DNA from: Corynebacterium vitaeruminis DSM 20294 | GTDB taxonomy: Bacteria > Actinomycetota > Actinomycetes > Mycobacteriales > Mycobacteriaceae | Length of the DNA: 64,000 nt | Direction of reading: 5' to 3' | Assembly (NCBI RefSeq): GCF_000550805.1 | Contig: NZ_CP004353.1 | Span: 2,232,001 to 2,296,000, forward strand | Shown here: positions 57,010 through 64,000 of the stretch, in pieces | How the letters are laid out: the number at the start of each line of letters is the position of its first letter | Numbering within the stretch: the stretch's first letter is position 1 | Translations under genes and position numbers: made by a program | Notes under the pieces: generated by a model | The model's input: only the letters and a program-made list of their open reading frames with translations | Told to the model about the DNA's origin: nothing | Database searches by the model: none

Positions 57010-57774
57010 TCAGACGCCAAGCCGCCTGACCAGCGCCGGGAGCCCCTCCGCGGCCGTCGCCCGCCACGAATACGTGGCGATCCGTGACAAATCAGTCTCT
57101 TTCGGCGTGATCTCAAGGATCGGCACCCCACGCTGATGCGCCAGAACGGGCAACGACGCCGCCGGATAGACAATCCCAGAAGTACCCACAATCACCACCA
57201 GATCAGCCTGCTGCATACGACGCTCCGCAACCGACCATTCCTCCTGTGGCAACGCCTCACCGAACCAGACCACCCCGGGACGCACCGGATTCCCACACAA
57301 CGAACACGCCGGAGGAGTAAGCCGCTCCACCGGCTCCCGCGGATAATCCCCGTCATCCCGCCACGGTTTAGAACATATCGAACACCGAAAATCAAAGAGA
57401 CTGCCATGCAGATGGGTGACCTCCGTGGAACCAGCCCGCTCATGGAGATCATCGATATTCTGCGTGGTCACATGCACCGTATCCACCAGGTGGCTGCCCT
57501 CCCAGTACGCGATGGCCTCATGCCCCGCATTGGGCCGCGCCTTCATCGCCTGTCCAGCGCGCCACCGGTACCACGCCCACATCGGCTCCGGATCCTGCAC
57601 CCACGCATCGATGCTCGCCATCGCCTGCGGATCAACCTTCGACCACACCCCCGTCTCCGGATCACGATACGTCTCCAGCCCTGAATCGGCACTCATCCCG
57701 GCACCGGTAAATACCTCAATGTTGCGGGCCCCACGCGCCACGGCCACTGCCTGCATAATCGACTGCTCGTCCAT
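57010..57774 (-). CDS. cobB: Sirtuin NAD-dependent protein deacylase
   Basis: A 254-residue Sir2-family enzyme that removes acyl groups from lysines using NAD. The NAD site shows VFTGAGMSADSGLETYRD, the catalytic region TQNIDDLHERAGS followed by HLHGS with the active histidine, and a zinc ribbon formed by CSIC and CSLC. GTSGIVYPAASLP completes the Rossmann fold. Length is typical for bacterial CobB. The gap 56900-57009 upstream of its end holds only IS flank sequence and one copy of a recurring 13-mer (56991-57003). Confidence 0.93.
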   Translation of the reverse strand: MDEQSIMQAVAVARGARNIEVFTGAGMSADSGLETYRDPETGVWSKVDPQAMASIDAWVQDPEPMWAWYRWRAGQAMKARPNAGHEAIAYWEGSHLVDTVHVTTQNIDDLHERAGSTEVTHLHGSLFDFRCSICSKPWRDDGDYPREPVERLTPPACSLCGNPVRPGVVWFGEALPQEEWSVAERRMQQADLVVIVGTSGIVYPAASLPVLAHQRGVPILEITPKETDLSRIATYSWRATAAEGLPALVRRLGV

Positions 57775-57931
57775 GACCCCCAGGGTAGCGCTACGGCTGC
57801 ACCCACGTTTTCAAGGCGAACAGCCAGGCGGACACGCTTAGGCAGGAGTTGTAAATACCCCGCCCACCACAGGGTCTAAAGTGTGAAAGACAGTACTATC
57901 CGATAACAATTTCGAAGGCAGGGATGCACCA

Positions 57932-58780
57932 ATGGTCATGGGCCCCACCCATGCGATGAGTGGTGCCGCGGTCGGCCTGGCCGTGGCCCAGATCCTCCCG
58001 GAACAATGGGGTGGCGTCACCACCGCCGAAGAGACATTCATCTACGCAGGACTCGCTGCCGGAGCCGCCATGCTCCCCGATCTGGACGCCCCCTCCGCCA
58101 CGGTCTCCCGTTCCTTCGGACCCGTGACACAAGTGATCTCCCGTTTCACCGAGAACATCGCGCAGACCTTCGTCAATGTCACCCGCGGCCGCAAGGACAA
58201 ACCCTGCAAGAACGGCCACCGTACCGCCACCCACACCATCTGGGCTGCGCTGGCTGCAGGCATCGGAGCCACAGCCCTGATCGGTGCCTTCGGAAAAACA
58301 GCGGTAATCGGCCTGTTGTTCTTCCTCCTCGGTCTCGGCATCAGGGGGTTGCTGCCGGAATGGTCAAAAAAGACAGACTGGTTGATCGTCACCGGACTGT
58401 CCGCCGCCCTTGCCTACGCGGTGTGGAGTTATGTACCGGAGGAATCCTTCGGTGTGTTCCTCGGATCGGCGATCACGGTCGGATGCCTCACCCACATGCT
58501 GGGCGACCTGGCCACCAAACAGGGCATCCCCGCCTTCGCACCCCTGCTTCCCTTCAAGGGCCGACGCTGGTGGAACCTGAAGCTCCCGAAATTCCTCAGC
58601 ATCCGCGCCAACGGGCCAGCCGACTGGATCCTGCTCACCGGTTTCACCATCGCCGTGATCGCCCAGATCGGCCTGGTTGCCTCAGGAAACATGCGTGACG
58701 TGATGCTGGATCTTCTGCCTTTCGAGGTGGTGGCCCAGGACTTGGGGATAACCGCCCCTGACTTTGCTGACCTGCACTAA
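57932..58780 (+). CDS. Membrane-bound metal-dependent hydrolase, YdjM type
   Basis: A 282-residue membrane protein of the YdjM/LexA-regulated hydrolase family (DUF457). The N-terminal MGPTHAMSGAAVGLA contains the HxxxG metal motif, followed by AAMLPDLDAPSATVS (PDxD). A second metal region is GHRTATHTIWAA, and a third is CLTHMLGDLATKQGIPAFAPL (HxxxD). Several helices lie between them. The start may be 57932 or 57938. Its role in the cell is unknown; relatives are often induced by DNA damage, but I see no clear LexA box. Confidence 0.85.
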   Translation: MVMGPTHAMSGAAVGLAVAQILPEQWGGVTTAEETFIYAGLAAGAAMLPDLDAPSATVSRSFGPVTQVISRFTENIAQTFVNVTRGRKDKPCKNGHRTATHTIWAALAAGIGATALIGAFGKTAVIGLLFFLLGLGIRGLLPEWSKKTDWLIVTGLSAALAYAVWSYVPEESFGVFLGSAITVGCLTHMLGDLATKQGIPAFAPLLPFKGRRWWNLKLPKFLSIRANGPADWILLTGFTIAVIAQIGLVASGNMRDVMLDLLPFEVVAQDLGITAPDFADLH

Positions 58781-58859
58781 CCCAGAGATCCTGTTCCCAG
58801 AAACCGCGTGGCTTAACCCAGAGACCGCGACTGCTTTCTGGGGACAGGATCTCTGGGTT
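58779..58859. terminator. 25-bp imperfect palindrome between convergent genes
   Basis: Arms 58779-58803 and 58835-58859 pair over 25 bases with one mismatch, enclosing a 31-base loop that contains a third copy of AACCCAGAGA. The first arm overlaps the stop codon of the hydrolase gene. Between converging genes it may terminate both, but there is no T-run on the plus side. A small repeat element is another possibility. Confidence 0.55.
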
Positions 58860-58949
58860 ATGGGGTGGCATCTCCGTCCACGACATCGCATCACCGATAT
58901 CAGTACTGATGTCGGGGTTGAGGTGGCGAGACCCTGTCCACGGCCCCGC

Positions 58950-59621
58950 CTACATCTGCACGGTGATCAGGGGCAGCTGGGTGACTGCGAGGGGGAAGCG
59001 CTGTCCGGTCTCCTCGACCACGGCTTCGACGATGCCGGCGAAGGGTTCTCTGGCGATGGTGATCCGGGATCCCGGGACCACACCGTGTTCGGCGAGGTAG
59101 CGCAGCAGTTCGGGGTCGATGTCCTGGACGCGGGTGATGGTGACGGTGACACCGGGTACGGCCGTGGCGAGGGTGGTGTGGCCGAGGTCGTCGATAAGCC
59201 CCTCGGCGGTGGGGATGGGATCACCGTGGGGGTCGCGACGTGGGTGGCCGAGGTGGGCGTCGATACGCGCGATGAGCCGGTCGGAGGCGGCGTGCTCCAA
59301 CAGATCGGCATCCTCGTGGACTTCATCCCAGGTGTAACCCAGCACGTCGTGGAGGAAGGTCTCCAGCAGACGGTGGCGGCGCACCATCTCCAGCGCGAGT
59401 GCCCGGCCGGTGGCGGTGAGGGTGACACCGGAGTAGCGCTCATGATGCACCAGGTCGCGGGCGGCCAGACGTTTGATGGCCTCGGATGCGGTGGGGGTTT
59501 TCTGTTCGAGGATCTCCGCGATCTCACCGAGGGTGGCGGGTTGGCCGCCGTTGCGGTCGGTGATGTCCCAGATCGTCTTCAGATAGTCCTGGGTCTTGTC
59601 GGGAAGATCTGAGATGTGCAT
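58950..59621 (-). CDS. DtxR-family metal-dependent regulator, MntR-like
   Basis: A 223-residue repressor with the DtxR architecture. The winged helix (LPDKTQDYLKTIWDIT, then KTPTASEAIKRLAARDLVHHERYSGVTLT) comes first. The metal-binding dimerisation domain follows (RRHRLLETFLHDVLGYTWDEVHEDADLLEHAASDRL with Glu and His ligands). The SH3-like C-terminus ends the protein. Corynebacteria have DtxR for iron and MntR for manganese; which one this is cannot be fixed here, but DtxR itself usually sits elsewhere (near sigB), so an MntR-like role is favoured. Start 59621 is chosen by the family N-terminus. Confidence 0.85.
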   Translation of the reverse strand: MHISDLPDKTQDYLKTIWDITDRNGGQPATLGEIAEILEQKTPTASEAIKRLAARDLVHHERYSGVTLTATGRALALEMVRRHRLLETFLHDVLGYTWDEVHEDADLLEHAASDRLIARIDAHLGHPRRDPHGDPIPTAEGLIDDLGHTTLATAVPGVTVTITRVQDIDPELLRYLAEHGVVPGSRITIAREPFAGIVEAVVEETGQRFPLAVTQLPLITVQM

Positions 59622-59625
59622 GTCG

Positions 59626-61134
59626 CTAATCGTATCCCACGGTCCCAGCACGATTTTCCCCCTCAACCTCCGGTGACTCAACCTCTGATCCCTCAACCAC
59701 TGGACCGGTCAACTTCGGAAGGGATCTGCGTCGCAGGACGGTGAGCAGCTCCATGCCCTCGGCGTAGGTGAGGTCACTGCCTTGCATGGATACCGGCCCG
59801 GGTACCAGGTTGAGCTTCACGGTGCTCAGGTCCAGCAGCTTCTGGACGGGACCGCGTTTGAGGGTGAGTTCCTGGATGTGGCTGACATCGATGAGTGCCA
59901 TGCGGTGGTAGAACCGACCGGAGTGAACGATCACGGCACGCGGCGCGGTATCGGTGCCAGCGCCGCCGGACTCCCCCACCAGCGTGACGCCCTGCTGTTT
60001 CCTGTCCACGGGGGAAACCCATGTGGCCTGCGGTGGGCTGGTGTAGGTCGGGTGGGTGATGCCGGCGGGGTCGGCGTAGGTCTCGAGCTCGCCGCCATCC
60101 AGTGGTCCGACTACCTCGATGAGGCGGAGCGCCAGATCCCTCGTCCCCACGGGAAGCAGACGCGTGGTGCCGCTCTGTTTGGTCTCCACACCGTAGCCCG
60201 CGACCGAGACCGATACTGTCCACCAGCCGAACAGGCGCCACAGCAGCGGTTGGGTCATGGACACCCCGTGGATGCGGCTGAGGGGGATCGACTGGCGGCG
60301 TCGATCGGCAAGCCCGTAGGAGACATTGAGGATGTCGCCTGCGAGATCAGCCTGGAATTTCCAGGATTTGTCGATGAGGTTCCACACCGAGGGAACCAGA
60401 CCCACGACAACGGGCACCAGGGCTGTGATCCCCAGTGGGGTGAAGGCAATGATCAGCAGCGCCAGCACCGTGATGACGGTGTTGAGGGACACCGCGGTGC
60501 TGCCCAGGGTGCGCATGATGGGGATGGAGGGCACGACCTGCCTCCCGGTGGCCACCGATGTTTCCATGGTCCGGGGCGAGTCCATGTCTGACAATCCGAC
60601 CCCCTCCTGCACCGGCTGCGGATCAGCACGCCGGGCGTGGGTGGCGTCGATGAGCTGTCGGCGCAACTCCTCAGCCTCGGAGCGTTTGAGGAAGGCGATA
60701 TCGATGGCGGAGTTGTTGCCACCGGCAGTCTCCACGCGGACGGCGGCCACGCGGAAGATGCGGGCGATCACTGATTCCACCAGGTCAACGGCCTGGATGC
60801 GATCATAACGGGCGGTGCGCAGCTGGGTGTTGAGCACGCCGCGGCGGTGCTGGACCTCTTCGTCGGTCAGGCGGAACCCGGTGGCTTTCCACCAGATCAG
60901 TGACAGCAGCCAGATCAGCACGCAGGCCAGCACGAATCCACCGAGGGAGGCCAGCAGGGGCCAGATGACCACGTCGGTATCCTCGCTCAGCGCGGTCCAG
61001 ATCGCCTGCAGGGAGGACAGGTTGAGGTTGAGGATGAGGCCGGCGAGCACGGCGAGAATGAGTGTCCAGAAGCGCAGCAGCGGGGTGAGTGGGTGGACCC
61101 GGCGAAAATCATCGGTGGTCTGAGCGGTGGTCAC
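59626..61134 (-). CDS. YdbT-like protein with tandem bacterial PH domains
   Basis: A 502-residue membrane protein with two pairs of hydrophobic helices (about residues 22-42 and 58-80; 205-250) and three PH-like (bPH2) domains, marked by RRGVLNTQLRTARYDRIQAVDLVESV, RRQSIPLSRIHGVSMTQPLLWRLFGWWTV and the last domain near FYHRMALIDVSHIQELTLKRGP. Function is unknown; in Bacillus the YdbS-YdbT pair is linked to resistance to foreign peptides. Its start overlaps the stop of the smaller PH gene by 4 bases, so the two form a unit. Confidence 0.85.
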   Translation of the reverse strand: MTTAQTTDDFRRVHPLTPLLRFWTLILAVLAGLILNLNLSSLQAIWTALSEDTDVVIWPLLASLGGFVLACVLIWLLSLIWWKATGFRLTDEEVQHRRGVLNTQLRTARYDRIQAVDLVESVIARIFRVAAVRVETAGGNNSAIDIAFLKRSEAEELRRQLIDATHARRADPQPVQEGVGLSDMDSPRTMETSVATGRQVVPSIPIMRTLGSTAVSLNTVITVLALLIIAFTPLGITALVPVVVGLVPSVWNLIDKSWKFQADLAGDILNVSYGLADRRRQSIPLSRIHGVSMTQPLLWRLFGWWTVSVSVAGYGVETKQSGTTRLLPVGTRDLALRLIEVVGPLDGGELETYADPAGITHPTYTSPPQATWVSPVDRKQQGVTLVGESGGAGTDTAPRAVIVHSGRFYHRMALIDVSHIQELTLKRGPVQKLLDLSTVKLNLVPGPVSMQGSDLTYAEGMELLTVLRRRSLPKLTGPVVEGSEVESPEVEGENRAGTVGYD

Positions 61135-61622
61135 AGTCCACTCATCCTCTCCCGCGCCTTGATGGCCAGACGGTCGCGCAGGGCATCGGCGACGTCAGCG
61201 GGCAGGCCCTTCACCGAGGAGTCGGTGGTGGCGGAGGCGGTGTTGAGTTTGACCGTCTTCATCCCCAGGGCGCGTTCAATGGGCCCGGCGGTGACATCGA
61301 CGAACTGGATGCGCCCGTAGGGAATCACGGTGTAGGTATGCCAGAGTTTGCCTCGGGTGAGCAGGAGTTCGTCCTCGGTCTCCAACCAACCCAGCCTTTT
61401 GACCTGCTGGGGGATCAGCCACACCATCCAGATCAGCATCACCACGGCCACGGTGGTGCCGAGGTAGAACCACGGGGACACCCAGACACCGGCCGCTGCG
61501 AAACCAAGGGCGATCAATACCCACCACGGCAGGGTGCCGATGTACCGGGCCGTGGTCAGTTTCGGCGAGACGGGGTTCATGCCCTCGTGGGGCTCAGGTG
61601 TGGTGTGCTTCATGTCCCCCAT
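61131..61622 (-). CDS. YdbS-like PH-domain membrane protein
   Basis: A 163-residue protein with two adjacent helices (about residues 30-70) followed by one bPH2 domain: LLTRGKLWHTYTVIPYGRIQFVDVTAGPIERALGMKTVKLNTAS. It is the partner of the larger PH protein downstream. The start is uncertain between 61622 (MGDMKHTTPE) and 61613 (MKHTTPE); neither has a good ribosome binding site. Confidence 0.82.
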   Translation of the reverse strand: MGDMKHTTPEPHEGMNPVSPKLTTARYIGTLPWWVLIALGFAAAGVWVSPWFYLGTTVAVVMLIWMVWLIPQQVKRLGWLETEDELLLTRGKLWHTYTVIPYGRIQFVDVTAGPIERALGMKTVKLNTASATTDSSVKGLPADVADALRDRLAIKARERMSGL

Positions 61623-61669
61623 TGTGCCCGTAGGTTCCCCGCTCAGCGATACCGGGGCGATACCGGGGA

Positions 61670-62467
61670 TCAGGCCTGCAGATCCGCCGGTAGAAGGCGT
61701 TGGGGGACGATGGAGGCGTCGACAAGCCCGCGGCGGACGAGGCGGACGTAGACGGGTTCGCGTTCCCACGCTGAGCGAATGGTGTGGAACCCGCGGGCAA
61801 CGCGGGTCCACAGCTGGCGCACGCCGAACAGTGCCCGGGGGTGCATCATCACCGTCAGGTCGCGTTGGAACCACACGGTTTCATGCGGGCGGACGAAGAA
61901 GGAGAAGTACATGTCCTCATGCACGAAGGTGTTGGCCAGGTCGATGTCATCCCGGACCTCCTCCCACCAGGTTCTGCTCAGTGAACAGTTCGAGCCGAAG
62001 ATCGGATAGTGCCCGAGTGCCTGCTTCGAGGCCCAGCGGTAGGCACCCAGGTAGAGGTCGGCGCTCCACCGCCCCAGATGCCCGGGGAGCTGGAAGGATC
62101 CGATACCGGTCAGTGCCACCACGGTCCGGGTGGGGTCCTGTTCTGCCTGGTCCCAGATGCGGTGGATGCGGTCGAGGTAGTCGACAGGCAGGGTGCAGTC
62201 GGCGTCGATACGCACGATCACGTCACCGCTCGCGGCGTTATATCCGGCCGCGCTTGCCCAGGTGATGCCCCGGCGCGGTTCACGGATGACGGTCGCGTCG
62301 GCGGCCTCGGCCACCCGGACGGAATCATCGGTGCTGCCGTTGTCGACCACGATGATCTGATCCGGGGTGACGGTCTGGGCGTTGATTGAGGCGAGGCAGT
62401 CGCGGAGCAGATCCGCATCGTTGAGGCAGGGAATGACGACGGTGAGTGTGCGGCGTGGGGAGGGCAT
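61670..62467 (-). CDS. Family 2 glycosyltransferase
   Basis: A 265-residue GT-A enzyme: LTVVIPCLNDADLLRDCLASINAQT at the N-terminus, DQIIVVDNGSTDDSVRVAE, RGITWASAAGYNAASGDVIVRIDADC with the DxD metal site, then YLGAYRWASKQALG. It has no membrane anchor and the C-terminal part carries WFQRDLTVMMHPRALFG. Substrates are unknown; a cell-envelope role is likely for the family. Confidence 0.87.
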   Translation of the reverse strand: MPSPRRTLTVVIPCLNDADLLRDCLASINAQTVTPDQIIVVDNGSTDDSVRVAEAADATVIREPRRGITWASAAGYNAASGDVIVRIDADCTLPVDYLDRIHRIWDQAEQDPTRTVVALTGIGSFQLPGHLGRWSADLYLGAYRWASKQALGHYPIFGSNCSLSRTWWEEVRDDIDLANTFVHEDMYFSFFVRPHETVWFQRDLTVMMHPRALFGVRQLWTRVARGFHTIRSAWEREPVYVRLVRRGLVDASIVPQRLLPADLQA

Positions 62468-62556
62468 TGTGACCCGGGCTTTCTACGCAGTGTGTCTACA
62501 CATGGAAGGTGGGTGCGGCGGGAGTGCCCGCGGGGTTTATTTTAGACTCGTTGTTC

Positions 62557-63986
62557 ATGAGCCTCTCAACCGCGTCCCCCACCATCGTCTGGTTCCGCGA
62601 TGATCTCCGCATCCAGAACAATGCCGCCCTGGCCTGGGCCGCCGACCGCGGGCCGGTGATCGGCCTGTTCATCGACGAGGATCAGCCCCGCGCCCTGGGT
62701 GGTGCCGCGCGCTGGTGGCGCGAACGCAGTCTGACCATGCTTGCCGACGCCCTGTCCACCCACGGGGTTCCCCTCCTGCGGCGCTCCGGCGATCCGGTGG
62801 CGCTGGTGGCGGAGGCAGTCCGTGAGACCGGGGCGGGCGCCGTGACCTGGAACCGCCGCTACCACGGACCACTCCGCGAGATGGATGCTGAGATCAAGAC
62901 GCAGCTGCGGGAGCAGGGGCTGGAGGTGCACAGTCACGCCGGGTTCCTACTGACCGAACCATGGGAGGTCACCAGCGGCGCCGGCACCGGCTACAAGGTC
63001 TACACCCCGTTCTCCAAGGCGGCTTTCCCCCTGGCAGACGAATCCGCCGCACAGCTGGGTGATCCTCTGCCCACCCGACTGACCGGTCCCGATGCCCCCA
63101 TGACAGATACCGGGACGCCCCCTGCGCCCGACCCCTTCTGGGCCACGGAGCTGTCCACCCACTGCCACCCCGGTGAGCAGGCCGCCCTGGACCGCCTCGG
63201 GATTTTCCTCGACCGGATGCGCGAGCGCGGCGGGTACGCTGACGGCCGCGATGAGATGGCCCGCGAGGTCACCAGTGGTCTGTCCCCCCATCTGCGTTTC
63301 GGTGAGATCAGCGTGCACCGGGTGTGGGCGGAGGTCACGGCAGCCGCGGATGCAGGTGACATCGACGCCAACGATGCCCAGGTGTTCCGCAAGGAACTGC
63401 TGTGGCGTGATTTCGCCTGGCACCGCCTCTACGCCCTGCCCGACATGGCCACCACCAATGTCCGCGAGCAGTTCAACCGTTTCGGCTGGGCGTGGGATGA
63501 ACGCGAGGCCACCCGGCTTGTCGACGCCGCCACCCCCTGTCCCCCACCTCCTCCGATGAGTTCCACGTGGCATTTGCGGCCTGGCGCGCCGGGCGCACCG
63601 GCATCCCCCTGGTGGATGCCGGCATGCGGGAGCTGTGGGTAACCGGCTCCATGCACAACCGCTCCCGCATGGTGGTGGCCAGTTTCCTCACCAAGAACCT
63701 GCAGATCCACTGGCGGCACGGCGAGGAATGGTTCTGGGAGACCCTGGTGGATGCCGACCCCGCCGCCAATGCCTTCAACTGGCAGTGGGCCGCGGGCAGC
63801 GGTGATGACGCCTCCCCGTATTTCCGGATCTTCAATCCGGAGACGCAGGCGAAGAAATTCGATCCGGATGAGACCTACATCCGGCGCTGGATCCCCGAAT
63901 ACGGCACCCCCGATTACCCCACCCCTATCGTGGATCTGAAGGAATCCCGGCGCGAGGCGCTGGATGCCTATGAGGCGGTTAAATAA
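62557..63986 (+). pseudogene. phr: DNA photolyase, frameshifted
   Basis: A CPD photolyase-type flavoprotein. The first part (62557 to about 63530) has the antenna domain PTIVWFRDDLRIQNNAALAWA and LSPHLRFGEISVHRVW. The second (63540-63986) has [54 protein letters not shown] and [21 protein letters not shown], the FAD-binding core. The two are in different frames, and the break lies in a C-rich run near 63536-63556. So either the gene is broken or a base was miscounted there. Intact, it would be about 475 residues. Confidence 0.88.
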
Positions 63987-64000
63987 CCGAGTCCACCCCG

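Overview
The window looks like a high-GC Corynebacterium chromosome. Supporting signs are a mycobacterial-type trHbO gene (glbO), a run of hypothetical gene, thioesterase, ettA and ssb, and a cmrA-like mycolate reductase gene near orn, an order I recall from Rv2470-Rv2478c and Rv2509-Rv2511 of M. tuberculosis. It carries two complete CRISPR-Cas systems about 10 kb apart (type I-E and type II-C), a very long I-E array, and a cluster of decayed insertion sequences. The species cannot be named from the sequence.

Layout. 1-14.1 kb is ordinary chromosome: an MscS channel end, glbO, a DMT transporter, ald, chrA, a thioesterase, ettA, ssb, a copD/ctaG fusion, dedA, a two-component system, a PAP2 phosphatase and a DUF1508 protein. 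14.3-30.1 kb is one type I-E array of about 214 repeats with a 61-nt period. An IS3 element sits inside one spacer and carries a nested IS256 element. 30.2-39.2 kb is the I-E operon on the minus strand (cas3, cse1, cse2, cas7, cas5, cas6e, cas1, cas2), reading toward its leader and array. 39.2-39.5 kb is the cas3/fic intergenic region described below. 39.5-45.5 kb holds fic, an MFS transporter, tRNA-Arg, an OpuC-like ABC transporter, a sortase-like lipoprotein and cmrA. 45.6-53.0 kb is the II-C system: tracrRNA, cas9, cas1, cas2 and 42 repeats. orn and tRNA-His follow. 53.9-56.9 kb is a mobile-element graveyard containing a truncated type III-like mod gene. The rest is chromosomal: sir2, a hydrolase, an mntR-like regulator, two PH-domain proteins, a glycosyltransferase and a frameshifted photolyase.

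The main discovery candidate is between cas3 and fic. On the plus strand, antisense to the cas3 leader, are two degenerate I-E repeats whose hairpins start exactly 61 nt apart (39287 and 39348). They leave a 33-nt pseudo-spacer, the same period and spacer length as the real array. The first keeps the 8-nt crRNA 5' handle and a 6-bp stem with a compensatory change; the second keeps a perfect hairpin and has lost the handle. These are the parts needed to produce one crRNA-like RNA. Its first seven bases match a site at codons 9-11 of the adjacent Fic-family gene, directly after an AAG, the canonical I-E PAM. This resembles CreA/CreR-type RNAs, which direct Cascade to repress a toxin or the cas genes by partial pairing. 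I infer that Cascade may hold a Fic-family protein repressed, so that loss of Cascade would release it. None of this has been tested here.

How the parts work together. In I-E, Cas1-Cas2 add spacers at the cas2-side leader, Cas6e processes minus-strand array transcripts, and Cascade recruits Cas3. In II-C, the tracrRNA just upstream of cas9 pairs with repeats transcribed on the minus strand, toward the cas genes. Similar spacers in the two arrays suggest both systems meet the same phages.
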